NCBI GenBank assembly: GCA_021816155.1
Contig: JAKAZA010000005.1
Location: 1-58,701 of the forward strand
From: Pseudomonadota bacterium
GTDB taxonomy: Bacteria > Pseudomonadota > Alphaproteobacteria > Caulobacterales > Caulobacteraceae
DNA: 58,701 bases
Direction: 5' to 3'
In this document: in pieces, positions 9,115 through 19,245 of the stretch
Layout: each line of letters begins with the position of its first letter
How positions within the stretch are numbered: position 1 is the first letter of the stretch
Notes under the pieces: model-generated
What the model was told of the DNA's origin: nothing
The model's database searches: none
The model's input: only the letters and a program-made list of their open reading frames with translations
Position numbers and translations under genes: made by a program

Positions 9115-9729
9115 ATGCTGACGCTCTACTACGCGCCGTTCACCTGCGCGCTGGCCACGCACATCGCGCTCGAGGAGGCTGGCGCTGCTTACGAGACCGT
9201 GCGGATCGACTTCCGGAGCAACCAGCAGCGCAGCGCCGACTACCTGGCGGTGAACCCGAAGGGACGCGTGCCGGCGCTGGCGACCTCACAGGGGATGCTG
9301 AGCGAGACGCCCGCGCTGCTCGCCTACGTGGCGCAAAGCTTTCCCGACGCCCGTCTCGCGCCGCTCGACCCGTTCGGGTTCGCTCAGATGCAGGCCTTCA
9401 ACAGCTACCTCTGCTCGACCGTGCACGTCGCGCACGCCCACAAGGTGCGCGGCGGCCGCTGGGCCGACGACGAAGCGGCGTTCGAATCGATGCGTCGCAA
9501 GGTGCCGCAGTCGATGGGCGAGGCCTTCGCGCTGATCGAGCAGGGCATGCTGAAGGGCCCCTGGGTGCTGGGCGAGACCTACAGTGTCTGCGATCCCTAC
9601 CTCTTCACCCTGGCGACCTGGCTGGAAGGCGACGGCGTCGACGTCGCGCGGCTGCCGCGCGTGCTGGAGCACCGGGCGCGCGTGGCCGAGCGGGCGGCGA
9701 CTCAGCGGGCGCTGGCGGCGCAGAGCTAG
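9115..9729 (+). CDS. Glutathione S-transferase family protein
   Basis: I placed the start at the ATG at 9115 (204 residues), where the thioredoxin-like domain begins with MLTLYYAPFTCALATHIAL. A longer frame upstream has no similarity to the family. The N-terminal glutathione-binding domain contains the cis-Pro motif GRVPAL and the SETPALLAY gamma-Glu binding segment; a helical C-terminal domain follows (about 90-200). The CxxA motif near the N-terminus resembles beta-class bacterial GSTs, which can use Cys as the active residue. It sits in a 102-base divergent spacing from the nitronate monooxygenase. Confidence 0.88.
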   Translation: MLTLYYAPFTCALATHIALEEAGAAYETVRIDFRSNQQRSADYLAVNPKGRVPALATSQGMLSETPALLAYVAQSFPDARLAPLDPFGFAQMQAFNSYLCSTVHVAHAHKVRGGRWADDEAAFESMRRKVPQSMGEAFALIEQGMLKGPWVLGETYSVCDPYLFTLATWLEGDGVDVARLPRVLEHRARVAERAATQRALAAQS

Positions 9730-9738
9730 CTGCGCGGT

Positions 9739-10497
9739 TCAGCCCGGCGGCTTCGCGAACAGCGACGGTGGGAACGACCGGTTGAGCTCGATGGCGCTGA
9801 CCCGCGAGCCGACCTCGCCGCTCGACTTCACCAGCTCGGCGAAGGGCATGCGCACGCCGTCGACCAGGCGCCAGTCGCCCAGCATCTCGAGCCGGGTCGC
9901 GCCACTTTCGGTGATGCGGTAGCAGCAGAGCCAGCCGCTCGACGGATCCAGCAGCGCTTCATAGACGTCGGCGTCGCCATAGGTCACGCGCACCACGGTC
10001 CACGTCCGGCCTCCGACGTCCGCGCTCCCGGCCATGGCGACCGTGGCGCCGCCGCGGCCCGAGAGCGCATCCCCGAACGCCAGCAGCGCGTAGCGGCGGG
10101 CGCGCTCGAAGCCGCCGGGATCGTCCTTGACCGGCCCGCCCGGCGCCGCGCGCCACGCGCCGTCGGACGTGGCGACCTCGATCCGGCGTCCCGCGGCCGT
10201 CGCGGTCTCGCGTCGCGTCCGGCCGTCGCGCTCGATCCACACGGCGCCGGTCGCCTGCCCGGTCGGCGTGTCGATCTCGAGCCGTTCGTGGATCGTCTCC
10301 AGCGACTCCAGCGCAAAGCCGCCGCGCCAGGCCCTGTAGCGGCCCACCAGATCGCGCAGGTTGGTGGCCGGGGCGGGGCCTTGCGGCGCGTCCGGCGCGA
10401 TCTGCGCAGCGGCGGGGCGGACGGCGGACCCGACGAGACACGCCACGGCCAGCGTTGCGGCGCATGCCCTGGCGAAAGTGGTCAGGCGGCGGCTCAC
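9739..10497 (-). CDS. Secreted protein of unknown function, LolA/LolB-like fold suspected
   Basis: The start is GTG at 10497, overlapping the stop of the nudix gene in a GTGA arrangement, so translation is coupled. The 252-residue product opens with a signal peptide (RLTTFARACAATLAVACLVG..AAA). The mature part has many beta-strand-like stretches (YRAWRGGFALESLETIHERLEI, split as short repeats; TGAVWIERDGRTRRE; WLCCYRITESG) like outer-membrane lipoprotein-carrier (LolA-type) proteins, but I see no decisive motif. No lipobox Cys. It probably acts in the periplasm. Confidence 0.75.
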   Translation of the reverse strand: MSRRLTTFARACAATLAVACLVGSAVRPAAAQIAPDAPQGPAPATNLRDLVGRYRAWRGGFALESLETIHERLEIDTPTGQATGAVWIERDGRTRRETATAAGRRIEVATSDGAWRAAPGGPVKDDPGGFERARRYALLAFGDALSGRGGATVAMAGSADVGGRTWTVVRVTYGDADVYEALLDPSSGWLCCYRITESGATRLEMLGDWRLVDGVRMPFAELVKSSGEVGSRVSAIELNRSFPPSLFAKPPG

Positions 10498-11087
10498 GCA
10501 ACGGGGCCGGCGAACGCGGTCAGCGCCAGATGCTGCAGCAGGATGATGGTCTTGGCGTCGACGATCTGGCCTCGACCGATCATGGCCATGGCCTCGGAGA
10601 ACGGCAGTTCCAGCACCTCGATGTCCTCGCCCTCGACCTCGACGCCGCCGCCCTGTCCGGCGCGCATGCCCGGTTCGTACTCGGCGATGTAGAGCCAGAG
10701 CTTCTCGGTGACCGCGCCCGGGCTCATGAAGCACGTCGCCACCTTTTCCACACGCCCCAGCCGGTATCCCGTCTCCTCCTCGACCTCGTCGCGGATGCGC
10801 GCCTCAGGCGCCGCATCGTCCAGAAGGCCGGCAGGCGCCTCGATCATCAGATCGTCGAGCCCGTTGGAATAGGCGGGGTAGCGGAACTGACGGACGAGGA
10901 CGACCGTGCGGGCGGCGCGGTTGTATGGAACCAGCGCGACGCCGTCGCCGCGGTCATACGCCTCCCGGCTCACGGTCTGCCACGCGCCATCGCCGCGCAG
11001 CCAGTCGAACGTCGCCTTGCGAAGCACATACCAGTCGTCCGAGAGGAGGCGGATCTCGCGGATCCGGATGCGGTCGGCGACGGACAT
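10494..11087 (-). CDS. nudK: NUDIX hydrolase, GDP-mannose pyrophosphatase NudK-like
   Basis: A 197-residue NUDIX protein of the NudK/ADP-ribose pyrophosphatase group: an N-terminal dimerising beta-sheet domain (about 1-45) followed by the hydrolase fold. The Nudix box is GLLDDAAPEARIRDEVEEET, ending GY: the two metal-binding Glu residues are kept, the first box Glu is Ala and the Arg is Asp, a divergence seen in the NudK subgroup. Downstream segments CFMSPGAVTEKLWLY match E. coli NudK closely from memory. It would cleave GDP-mannose or a related nucleotide sugar. It is coupled by a 4-base overlap to the secreted protein downstream. Confidence 0.82.
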   Translation of the reverse strand: MSVADRIRIREIRLLSDDWYVLRKATFDWLRGDGAWQTVSREAYDRGDGVALVPYNRAARTVVLVRQFRYPAYSNGLDDLMIEAPAGLLDDAAPEARIRDEVEEETGYRLGRVEKVATCFMSPGAVTEKLWLYIAEYEPGMRAGQGGGVEVEGEDIEVLELPFSEAMAMIGRGQIVDAKTIILLQHLALTAFAGPVA

Positions 11088-11230
11088 GGCTGGCGCTTAA
11101 GGGCCGGATCGTGCGACATCAAGGGCGTGACGCCCGGGGCCGCGATTCCTCTCCCGTCTCCCGCGCCGTCCGGCCGGGCCGGGACTTGACGGGTGTCGCG
11201 CGGGCGGACTGAACATTTCTCGCGCCTTCG

Positions 11231-12223
11231 ATGACCGACCACGACCACGACCACCACCCTCACGACCACGGCGTCCACGACGCGGGCCACGCGCGTGAGC
11301 ACGTGGGCGGCGACCATCGTCATCACCACCACCACCATCATCACGCCGCGCCCACCGATTTCGGGCGGGCCTTCGCCATCGGGATCGCCTTGAACGCGGG
11401 CTACGTCGTCGCCGAGGCGACCTACGGCGTGTTCGCCAACTCGCTGGCGCTGCTGGCCGACGCCGGACACAACGCCGGCGACGTGGTGAGCCTGGGGCTC
11501 GCGTGGCTCGCCGCCTGGCTCGCCGGACGCGCGCCCAGCCGCCGCTACACCTACGGTCTGCGTTCATCTTCGATTCTCGCGGCGCTCGCGAACGCGGTGC
11601 TGCTCGCGCTGGTCACCGGCGGGATCGCGTGGGAGGCCGTGCTGCGCCTGCTGCACCCCGAGCCGGCGGCGGGCGTGACCGTCATGGTGGTCGCCGGCGT
11701 CGGCATCGCCGTCAACGGCGCGACGGCGCTGATGTTCCTCGGCGGACGCGAGCGGGACCTCAACGTCCGCAGCGCCTTCCAGCACATGGCGTCCGACGCG
11801 CTGGTGGCGCTGGGCGTCGTCGCAACGGGCGGCCTGACCTTGATGACGCACTGGCTCTGGCTCGACCCGGCGATCAGCCTGCTGATCGGCGGAGTGATCG
11901 TCTGGGGCGCCTGGTCGCTGCTGCGCGAGGCGCTTTCCCTGGCGCTGGCCGGCGTTCCGGCCGGCATCGACCGCGGCGGGGTCGTCGCCTACCTCGCGGG
12001 CCTTCCCGGCGTGACCGAGGTGCACGACCTGCACATCTGGGGCATGAGCACCACGGAGACGGCGCTCACCGCCCACCTCGTGCGGCCGGGCGCCGAGCTG
12101 GACGACGCGCTTTTGGCGGAAGCATGCGCCGAACTGAAGCGCCGCTTTGCGATCCAGCACGCCACGCTGCAGGTGGAGGGCGGCGACCACCCCTGCGACC
12201 TCGCCCACCACGCGGCGGCCTGA
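11231..12223 (+). CDS. Cation diffusion facilitator (Zn/Co/Cd exporter)
   Basis: A 330-residue CzcD/ZitB-type CDF transporter with six predicted membrane helices between about residues 45 and 240 and a cytoplasmic ferredoxin-like domain (about 240-325). The metal site appears as HNAGD in helix 2 (LLADAGHNAGD) and HMASD in helix 5, the HxxxD pattern of Zn/Cd transporters. The N-terminus is a striking His/Asp tail: about 20 His in the first 38 residues, with a run of eight. Such tails bind or buffer zinc. It faces away from nudK across 143 bases, which should hold both promoters. Confidence 0.93.
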   Translation: MTDHDHDHHPHDHGVHDAGHAREHVGGDHRHHHHHHHHAAPTDFGRAFAIGIALNAGYVVAEATYGVFANSLALLADAGHNAGDVVSLGLAWLAAWLAGRAPSRRYTYGLRSSSILAALANAVLLALVTGGIAWEAVLRLLHPEPAAGVTVMVVAGVGIAVNGATALMFLGGRERDLNVRSAFQHMASDALVALGVVATGGLTLMTHWLWLDPAISLLIGGVIVWGAWSLLREALSLALAGVPAGIDRGGVVAYLAGLPGVTEVHDLHIWGMSTTETALTAHLVRPGAELDDALLAEACAELKRRFAIQHATLQVEGGDHPCDLAHHAAA

Positions 12224-12228
12224 GCCGC
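12213..12228. terminator. Hairpin between convergent CDF and ClC genes
   Basis: GGCGGC (12213-12218), CTGA loop, GCCGCC (12223-12228) form a perfect 6-bp GC stem spanning the CDF stop codon. There is no T run, so intrinsic termination is only possible, not shown. The two genes converge 36 bases apart. Confidence 0.35.
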
Positions 12229-12259
12229 CTCCGGCGGCGCAAGGGCGGAACGGCGCATG

Positions 12260-14074
12260 CTACTCGCCGCCTGTGAGGTCGCGCCGGTTCTTCTCGAGCT
12301 CCTCGGCGTATCGGCGCGTGGCGTAAGCCTCGGAGAGAACGCCCAGCACCTCCTGGCCGTCGCCCAGCACGGCCAGCTCGTCGGCGCCGGTGCGGTCGAA
12401 GACCCCCATGACTTCCTTGATGTTCATTTCCGGGGTCAGCCACTCGTCGGTGAGGATCATCAGGTCCGACACGTGGCCGTCCGGATGGTGATTGGCGTAG
12501 ACCGCCGAGGTGGGCACAAGGCCGGCGTAGCGGCGCGCATGGTCGAGCGCCGCCACGCGGCGCGTGGAGCCAAGCGGGAACCGCCGGCGGAACTCCTCGA
12601 GGCTGGCCGCAGCGGCGATGGTCGGCGCGTCGGCGCGCATCATCCGCGCGGCGGTCAGGGTGCGCAGCCAGCCGACGTCGTGGGCGCTGCGGATTGTCTC
12701 GCCACGCAGGTGCAGGCGCCAGGTGGAGAAGGAATAGCCGAACGCCTCGCGCACGATGAGGCTCGACACGATCGAAGCGGTGAGCGTCGCCGCGGTGAGA
12801 CCGAAGTCACCCGTGGTCTCGAGCACGAGGAACGACATGGTGAACGGCCCGCCGACGATCGCGACCGCGAGCGCCCCCATTCCGACCAGCGACGCGGCCA
12901 GGCCGTCGACATCGACCCCGGCCCACTGGTGCAGCCCGGCCGCGTACAGCCGACCCAGCAGCGAACCAAGATAGAGCGAGGCGAAGAACAGGCCACCCCG
13001 GAAGCCGAAGCCGAGCGAGATGATGGAGGCCATCGTCTTGGTGGCGATCAGGAACGCCAAGGCCGCGATGCCGAGTTCGGCGGTCAAGTCGAGGCGCATC
13101 GCGCCGTGGCCGGCCGACAGAGACTGCGACGACATCATGGCCACGCTGACCAGCAGCACGCCACCGGCGATCGGCCTGAAGGCGCGCGCGCCGGGGCCGA
13201 GCCGGTTGGTCAGCATCTCGATCCACCCGACCATGCGCATGACGCCAATGCCGAACAGGGCGCTGACCAGGCCGAGGCCGGCGAACAGGAGGTAGTGCGA
13301 GAGCGGAAGGTTGGGCGCGGCGCTGATGCGCACCACCAGCGGCTCGAAATGGGCGAGCTGGGTTATGAGCACCGCCGCCAGGCTCGCGGCCACCACCGGT
13401 GCAATGTTGGCGATCGTGTACGAGCCGATGATGATCTCGAAGGCGTAGAACGCCCCGGTGAGCGGAGCGCCGAACGCGGCGCCGATCGCCGCGCCGGCGC
13501 CTGCGCCCACGAAGGTCCGCAGGTCGCTGCGACGCAGGTTCAGCGCCCGACCGGCGACAGAGGCGACGGCGCCGCCCATCTGGGCATAGCCCGCCTCCAG
13601 CCCCACTGAGGCTCCGAAGCCGTTGGACGCGATGGTCTGGAAAGCGACGAACAGGCTGTCGCGGAACGACATGCGCCCGCCCCGCAGCGCATTGGCCTCG
13701 ACGGGGTCGACCGGCGTGCCGCGCCGGCCGCGCGCCCACAGCCACCCGCTGATCACCAGAAGCGCCCCGCCGATCGGCAGGGCGACGAAGCGTATCGGCT
13801 CGATCCGCGCGGCCTCGCTCAGGCGCTCGCCGGAGTCGAGGGCGTAGAACAGCCGCTGGATGCCGTGCGCGAGCACGCCGATGGTGATCGTCGAGAGTCC
13901 GGCGGCCGCGCCGACGCCGGCGGCGATCACCACCATCCAGATTTCGCGCGCCCGGATCTGGCTGCGCACCCAGCCGAGCGCCTCGAGCGCCGGGCGCGGG
14001 ACGTGCCTGCGCCTGCGCGCGGCGCGGGCCGGCGGCTCCGCCGCGCCGTCACTGGCGGCCGCGGCCATGGACAC
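12260..14074 (-). CDS. ClC-family chloride channel/transporter with C-terminal CBS domains
   Basis: A 604-residue membrane protein (GTG start at 14074; an ATG 6 bases inside is equally possible). Hydrophobic helices run from about 45 to 440, with the ClC signatures SNGFGASVGLEAGYAQ (the gating-glutamate loop, Glu in GLEAG in place of GREGP) and GAAFGAPLTGAFYAFE. The C-terminal 150 residues form a CBS pair (SDLMILTDEWLTPEMNIKEVM, ELAVLGDGQEVLG), which commonly bind nucleotides. Cl-/H+ antiport or channel activity is inferred from the family; the variant filter could shift ion preference. Divergent from hemolysin III. Confidence 0.9.
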   Translation of the reverse strand: MSMAAAASDGAAEPPARAARRRRHVPRPALEALGWVRSQIRAREIWMVVIAAGVGAAAGLSTITIGVLAHGIQRLFYALDSGERLSEAARIEPIRFVALPIGGALLVISGWLWARGRRGTPVDPVEANALRGGRMSFRDSLFVAFQTIASNGFGASVGLEAGYAQMGGAVASVAGRALNLRRSDLRTFVGAGAGAAIGAAFGAPLTGAFYAFEIIIGSYTIANIAPVVAASLAAVLITQLAHFEPLVVRISAAPNLPLSHYLLFAGLGLVSALFGIGVMRMVGWIEMLTNRLGPGARAFRPIAGGVLLVSVAMMSSQSLSAGHGAMRLDLTAELGIAALAFLIATKTMASIISLGFGFRGGLFFASLYLGSLLGRLYAAGLHQWAGVDVDGLAASLVGMGALAVAIVGGPFTMSFLVLETTGDFGLTAATLTASIVSSLIVREAFGYSFSTWRLHLRGETIRSAHDVGWLRTLTAARMMRADAPTIAAAASLEEFRRRFPLGSTRRVAALDHARRYAGLVPTSAVYANHHPDGHVSDLMILTDEWLTPEMNIKEVMGVFDRTGADELAVLGDGQEVLGVLSEAYATRRYAEELEKNRRDLTGGE

Positions 14075-14281
14075 GTCGTCGACTATGCAGACCTCCTGCC
14101 ATCGCGAAGCCGTCTATCTAGTGCAGGATTCCCCCGGGAAAAACGCATGGCTGCGATAGGTTTAGTCGTCTTGCCCGGAATTCGGCCCGGTCCCGCCGGC
14201 GCGGAACCGCGACGCAAATGCGCCTTCGCATCGCCACGAGCGGGCGCCATGCTGCGAGCGCACCTTCGAGGGACACCCAGG

Positions 14282-14955
14282 ATGACGGTCGGCCAGCCGC
14301 TCGATCCGCCGCCGCACTATCCGAGCGCCCGCGCGAAGACCGCCGACCTCGTGGTCCATGTAGCGGGGCTGGGCCTCGCCGCCGTTGGCGGAGTGGTCCT
14401 CCTGGCGCTCGCGCTCGGCGACCATTCGCTCGGCAAGGTCGTCGGCGTCGCCATATACGCGACAGCCTCGCTGGTGATGTTGTCGCTGTCGGCCGCCTAC
14501 AATTTCGCCAGCGCGCAACGCCGGCCATTCTACCGCCGCCTGGACCGCGCCGGCATCTTCCTGATGATCGCGGGCTCCTACACACCGTTCACCACCCAGG
14601 TGCTGACCGGCGGGTGGTCGGTAGGGATGACGGCCGCCGTCTGGGCGATCGCAGGCGCAGGCGCGCTCGGCCAGGTTTTCGTCCCGAACCTCGACCGCCG
14701 GATATGGGCGATGGCCTATCTCACGCTCGGCTGGCTCGTCGTCGTCGCGCTGAAGCCGGTGGTCGAGAACACCGCCTGGACAACGCTCGTGCTGCTGGCG
14801 CTCGGCGGCGTCATCTACTCGGTCGGCGTGATCTTCCACCTGAACCGGCGCCTTCGGTTCGGCCGCGCGATCTGGCACGGCCATGTGGTCGCCGCCGCCG
14901 GCGCCCACTGGGCCGCGGTGCTGCTCGGGGTGGTGCTCGTCGCGCCGATCGCCCG

Positions 14956-14959
<4 letters not shown>
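14282..14959 (+). CDS. Hemolysin III (PAQR) family membrane protein
   Basis: I chose the ATG at 14282 (225 residues). Seven hydrophobic helices follow a short N-terminal segment. The conserved metal-ligand set of the family is visible: LVVHVAG in helix 1, [23 protein letters not shown] (Asp near helix 3) and the C-terminal [15 protein letters not shown] (HxxxH-like). Family members are putative zinc-dependent hydrolases or channels; haemolytic activity is not implied. The stop overlaps the convergent alcohol dehydrogenase stop by 4 bases. Confidence 0.88.
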
Positions 14960-16074
<1,115 letters not shown>

Positions 16075-16237
16075 GCGCCTCCTCTTCCCAAGGCCCGTGA
16101 AGCAAGCCGCGCCGCCGGGCGCAAGCCGAATTCCCGTTTCGGCCCGCATCGTCGCCTGAGCGCGGGTCTCTCGACAAAGGACAGCCGCGGACCGATCCTA
16201 GCGCCGAACGGACACGCTGCTTTGCAGGAGGCCGCCC

Positions 16238-16639
16238 ATGTCCAGATGTTCCGCCAGCCTGGCGGCGATCATCATCGCGATCGCGGCGCTCATGGCCGCC
16301 CCTTCTTTCGGTGCGAACCAGGCTCCCCCGGGCGAGAGCTGCGTCTTCTCCCACGCGTGGTGGGGCTGGAGATCGCCGGCGCCGAATGTGATCCTGCTGC
16401 GGGTCAACGTGGACGACGTCTATCGGCTCGATCTCAAGAAGGGGAGCAAGCTCCTCAGCTATCCCGACGTCTACCTGATCAACCGGCAGCAGAGTTCCGA
16501 CTGGCTGTGCAGTCCCGACGACTTCGACCTTTTGCTCAAGGAAGGCAACGGGATGTTCAGCGAGCCGCTGTTCGTCAAGAAGATCACCAAGCTCACGCCT
16601 GCCGAGATCGCTGCAATACCGCCCAAGGATCGGCCCTAG
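16238..16639 (+). CDS. Small secreted protein, DUF6491-like
   Basis: A 133-residue protein with a signal peptide (SLAAIIIAIAALMAAPSFGA) and a mature domain having three or more Cys (SCVFSHAWWGW, WLCSPDD). The pattern Cys - RVNVDDVYRLDL - SSDWLCSPDDFDLLL - LTPAEIAAIP resembles the proteobacterial DUF6491 family, as far as memory allows. The function is unknown and it is expected in the periplasm. It lies between the frmA start and the ProA-like gene, on the same strand as the latter (59-base gap). Confidence 0.72.
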   Translation: MSRCSASLAAIIIAIAALMAAPSFGANQAPPGESCVFSHAWWGWRSPAPNVILLRVNVDDVYRLDLKKGSKLLSYPDVYLINRQQSSDWLCSPDDFDLLLKEGNGMFSEPLFVKKITKLTPAEIAAIPPKDRP

Positions 16640-16698
16640 CGGCGGCACGAGCCAATCGGGCGCGTGACCCGATCGCATGGCTGGGCTAAGCCGCCGGC

Positions 16699-18204
16699 AT
16701 GGGCGGCGCGCGACTGGAACAACTGACCCCGGGGATGGCGATCCCCTTCGCCGGCGACAGGGTGACCTTCGTCTCCGACGCGCTGGCCGCTGAATTCGCG
16801 GCCGGCGACCGGCTGATCGTGGTGCAGGAGACCGGCGAACTGCTGCGCGTGCCGGCCGCCGTCCACGCGCAGGCGGCGGGCGCCGTGGATCGGGCGGCAA
16901 CGGCCTTCGCCAGGATGGGCGGGGTCAGCGACATTGCGGTCACCGCCTTCTTCGACGCCTTCGCGCGGCGCCTGCGGGACGACGCCGCCTGGGCGCCGGT
17001 CGCCGCGGCGAACGCGGCCGACGTCGAGAGCGCGAAAGCCCGCGGCCGATCCACGACGCGGCTTGCGGCCACGCCTCGGATGCGCGCCGACATGATCGCC
17101 GGCCTGGAGGAATGGCGCGACGCCGCGCCCTCCCGCGGCCGCGTCCTCGAGCGAGTCGAGCATTCGGGCTGGAGCGTCGAGCAGGTCACGGCGCCGCTCG
17201 GAGTGGTCGGCTTCGTGTTCGAGGGTCGACCCAACGTCTTCGCCGACGCGGCCGGCGTGCTGCGCGGCGGCAACACAGTGGTGTTCCGGATCGGATCGGA
17301 TGCGCTGGGCACGGCGCGCGCCATCACGACGCATGCGTTGGCGCCGGCGCTGGCCGAGGCGGGCCTGCCGGATGGCGCGTGCGTGCTGATCGAGAGCGCC
17401 GAGCACGCCGCCGGCTGGGCCCTCTTCTCTGACAAGCGGCTGGGCCTAGCTGTGGCGCGTGGCTCCGGCCAGGCGGTGGCGCAGCTCGGCGCTGTGGCGC
17501 GCCAGGCGGGCGTTCCGGTCAGTCTGCACGGTACGGGCGGCGCCTGGCTGGTGGCCGACGAGACGGCGGACGCGACGCGCTTCCGCCTCGCCGTCGTTGC
17601 ATCGCTGGACCGCAAGGCCTGCAACACTCTGAACACATGCTGCATCGTGCGCGCGGCGGCCGCGACGCTGGTCCCGCAGTTCCTGCTGGCGTTGCAGGAA
17701 GCCGGGCGCGCGCGCGGCCACGGCTGCAGGCTGCATGTGGCCGCTGGCGACGAAGCGCTCATCCCCGAGAGCTGGCGCGGCGCGCGCGCCAGGGTGCGGC
17801 GCGCCGACGGCGACAGGGACGAGCCACTGGTCGAGATGCTGCCGGAGGGCGCGCTCGGCCGGGAGTGGGAGTGGGAGGAGACACCCGAGGTCAGCCTGAA
17901 GATCGTCGACGATCTCGACGGGGCGATCGCCCTTTTCAACGCGCAGAGCCCGCGGTTCTCGGCCTCGCTGATCTCCGGGAGCAGCGATGCGCACGCGCGC
18001 TTTTACGCCGGGATCGAGGCCGCGTTCGTCGGCGACGGGATGACGCGCTGGGTGGACGGCCAGTTCGCCCTCAACCGACCCGAACTCGGACTGTCGAACT
18101 GGGAGAACGGCCGCCTGCTCGCCCGAGGCGGCGTGCTCTCGGGCGATTCCGTCTACACCATCCGTACCCGGATGAATCAGCAGGACCCTCACCTGCACAG
18201 ATAG
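16699..18204 (+). CDS. ProA-like aldehyde dehydrogenase with N-terminal extension
   Basis: The 501-residue protein has a ProA/ALDH fold from about residue 70: GVVGFVFEGRPNVFADAAG (cofactor region), and the active-site segment DRKACNTLNTCCIV with the likely nucleophile Cys308 (ProA has SACNAMETLL). Catalytic and binding segments such as HGTGG also match gamma-glutamyl phosphate reductase. However, ProA is about 420 residues; the first 70 here are extra and of no recognised type. This looks like a paralogue, not the proline-pathway enzyme, and its partner is a Rieske oxygenase 37 bases downstream, pointing to a catabolic role. Substrate unknown. Confidence 0.78.
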   Translation: MGGARLEQLTPGMAIPFAGDRVTFVSDALAAEFAAGDRLIVVQETGELLRVPAAVHAQAAGAVDRAATAFARMGGVSDIAVTAFFDAFARRLRDDAAWAPVAAANAADVESAKARGRSTTRLAATPRMRADMIAGLEEWRDAAPSRGRVLERVEHSGWSVEQVTAPLGVVGFVFEGRPNVFADAAGVLRGGNTVVFRIGSDALGTARAITTHALAPALAEAGLPDGACVLIESAEHAAGWALFSDKRLGLAVARGSGQAVAQLGAVARQAGVPVSLHGTGGAWLVADETADATRFRLAVVASLDRKACNTLNTCCIVRAAAATLVPQFLLALQEAGRARGHGCRLHVAAGDEALIPESWRGARARVRRADGDRDEPLVEMLPEGALGREWEWEETPEVSLKIVDDLDGAIALFNAQSPRFSASLISGSSDAHARFYAGIEAAFVGDGMTRWVDGQFALNRPELGLSNWENGRLLARGGVLSGDSVYTIRTRMNQQDPHLHR

Positions 18205-18241
18205 TCCGTCCCCGCTGAGTCTCGCAGGAGCCTGACGCCGC

Positions 18242-19230
18242 ATGACCGTTCTGACGCCGCGCGATTACGTCGACGCCGCCAGCTTCGAGCGCGAGCGACA
18301 GCGCCTCGGCGCGGCATGGACTCCGGTCTGCCGGGCGGACGAGGTGGCCGGGGCTGGGGCGCAGAAGAGCGTCGTGGTGGCGGGCGTCCCGGTGCTTGTG
18401 ACGCGCGGGCAGGACGGTGCGTTGCATGCGCTTTCCAACGTCTGCCGGCATCGCGGCATGACGCTCGTGGACGGCGAGGCGCGCGCCGACGCGATCCGCT
18501 GCCCGTACCACCTGTGGGCCTACAGGCTCGACGGCGCGCTCGCCGCTGCGCCGTTCATGGATGGCGCCGACCTCGGTGGCTGCGATTTGCCCCGCTACGC
18601 CGTGGCCGAGTGGGGCGGCTGGGTGTTCGTCAGCCTCTCGCCCCAGCCCTCGCCGCTGGCCGATGCGCTGGCGCCGCTGGCCGGCGCGCTCGACCCTGCG
18701 GCGCTGGCGGGCCTGAAAGTCGGCTATCGCCTCGCCTTCGAGCACGCCGGAACTGGAAGGTGATGGTCGAGAACTTCGGCGAGTCCTACCATCACATCGG
18801 CACGCACGCCGGCACGCTGCAGCCGCTTTGGCCGGGCGGCCAGACTGACGCCTCGGCGAGCGGCCCGGGCTGGATCGACCTGCGCCATCCGGATCACCCA
18901 GAGGCCGGGACGCTCGGCGTCTACGTGGTCTTCCCGCTCTTCCTGCTGGCCGTCACCCCGGCTCAAGGCTCGACGGTGTGGTATCACCTGACGCCGCTGG
19001 GGCCCGAGCGGATCCAGCTGGAGATCGTCGGTCTCTACCCACCCGAGGCGGCGGCCGACGCCGACGCGATGGCGCGCGACCAGGCGACGCTGTTCGCCAT
19101 CCACCAGGAAGACATGGCGGCCTGCGAACGCGTTCAGGCCGGCCTGCGCTCGCCGGACGCGATCCTCGGTCCGTTGTCGCCGCTCGAGGCCGGCGTGGCG
19201 CGCTTCCGCGAGTGGGTGGCCGCCAGCTGA
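18242..19230 (+). pseudogene. Rieske ring-hydroxylating oxygenase alpha subunit, frameshifted
   Basis: The first 168 codons (from ATG 18242) encode the Rieske domain with CRH...CPYH (CxHx17CxxH, residues about 69-90). The frame then shifts near 18746-18750 and ends at TGA 18761-18763. The alternative frame continues at once with RNWKVMVENFGESYHH and runs to TGA 19230, encoding the mononuclear-iron domain (HxxxxH plus Asp/Glu). The exact family junction would be restored by one extra base (reading GCC CGG AAC TGG). This is either a true single-base loss or a sequencing error in a C run. The substrate class (phenylpropionate or amine type) cannot be told. Follows the ProA-like gene. Confidence 0.85.
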
Positions 19231-19245
19231 CGGCGCCGCCAGCGG

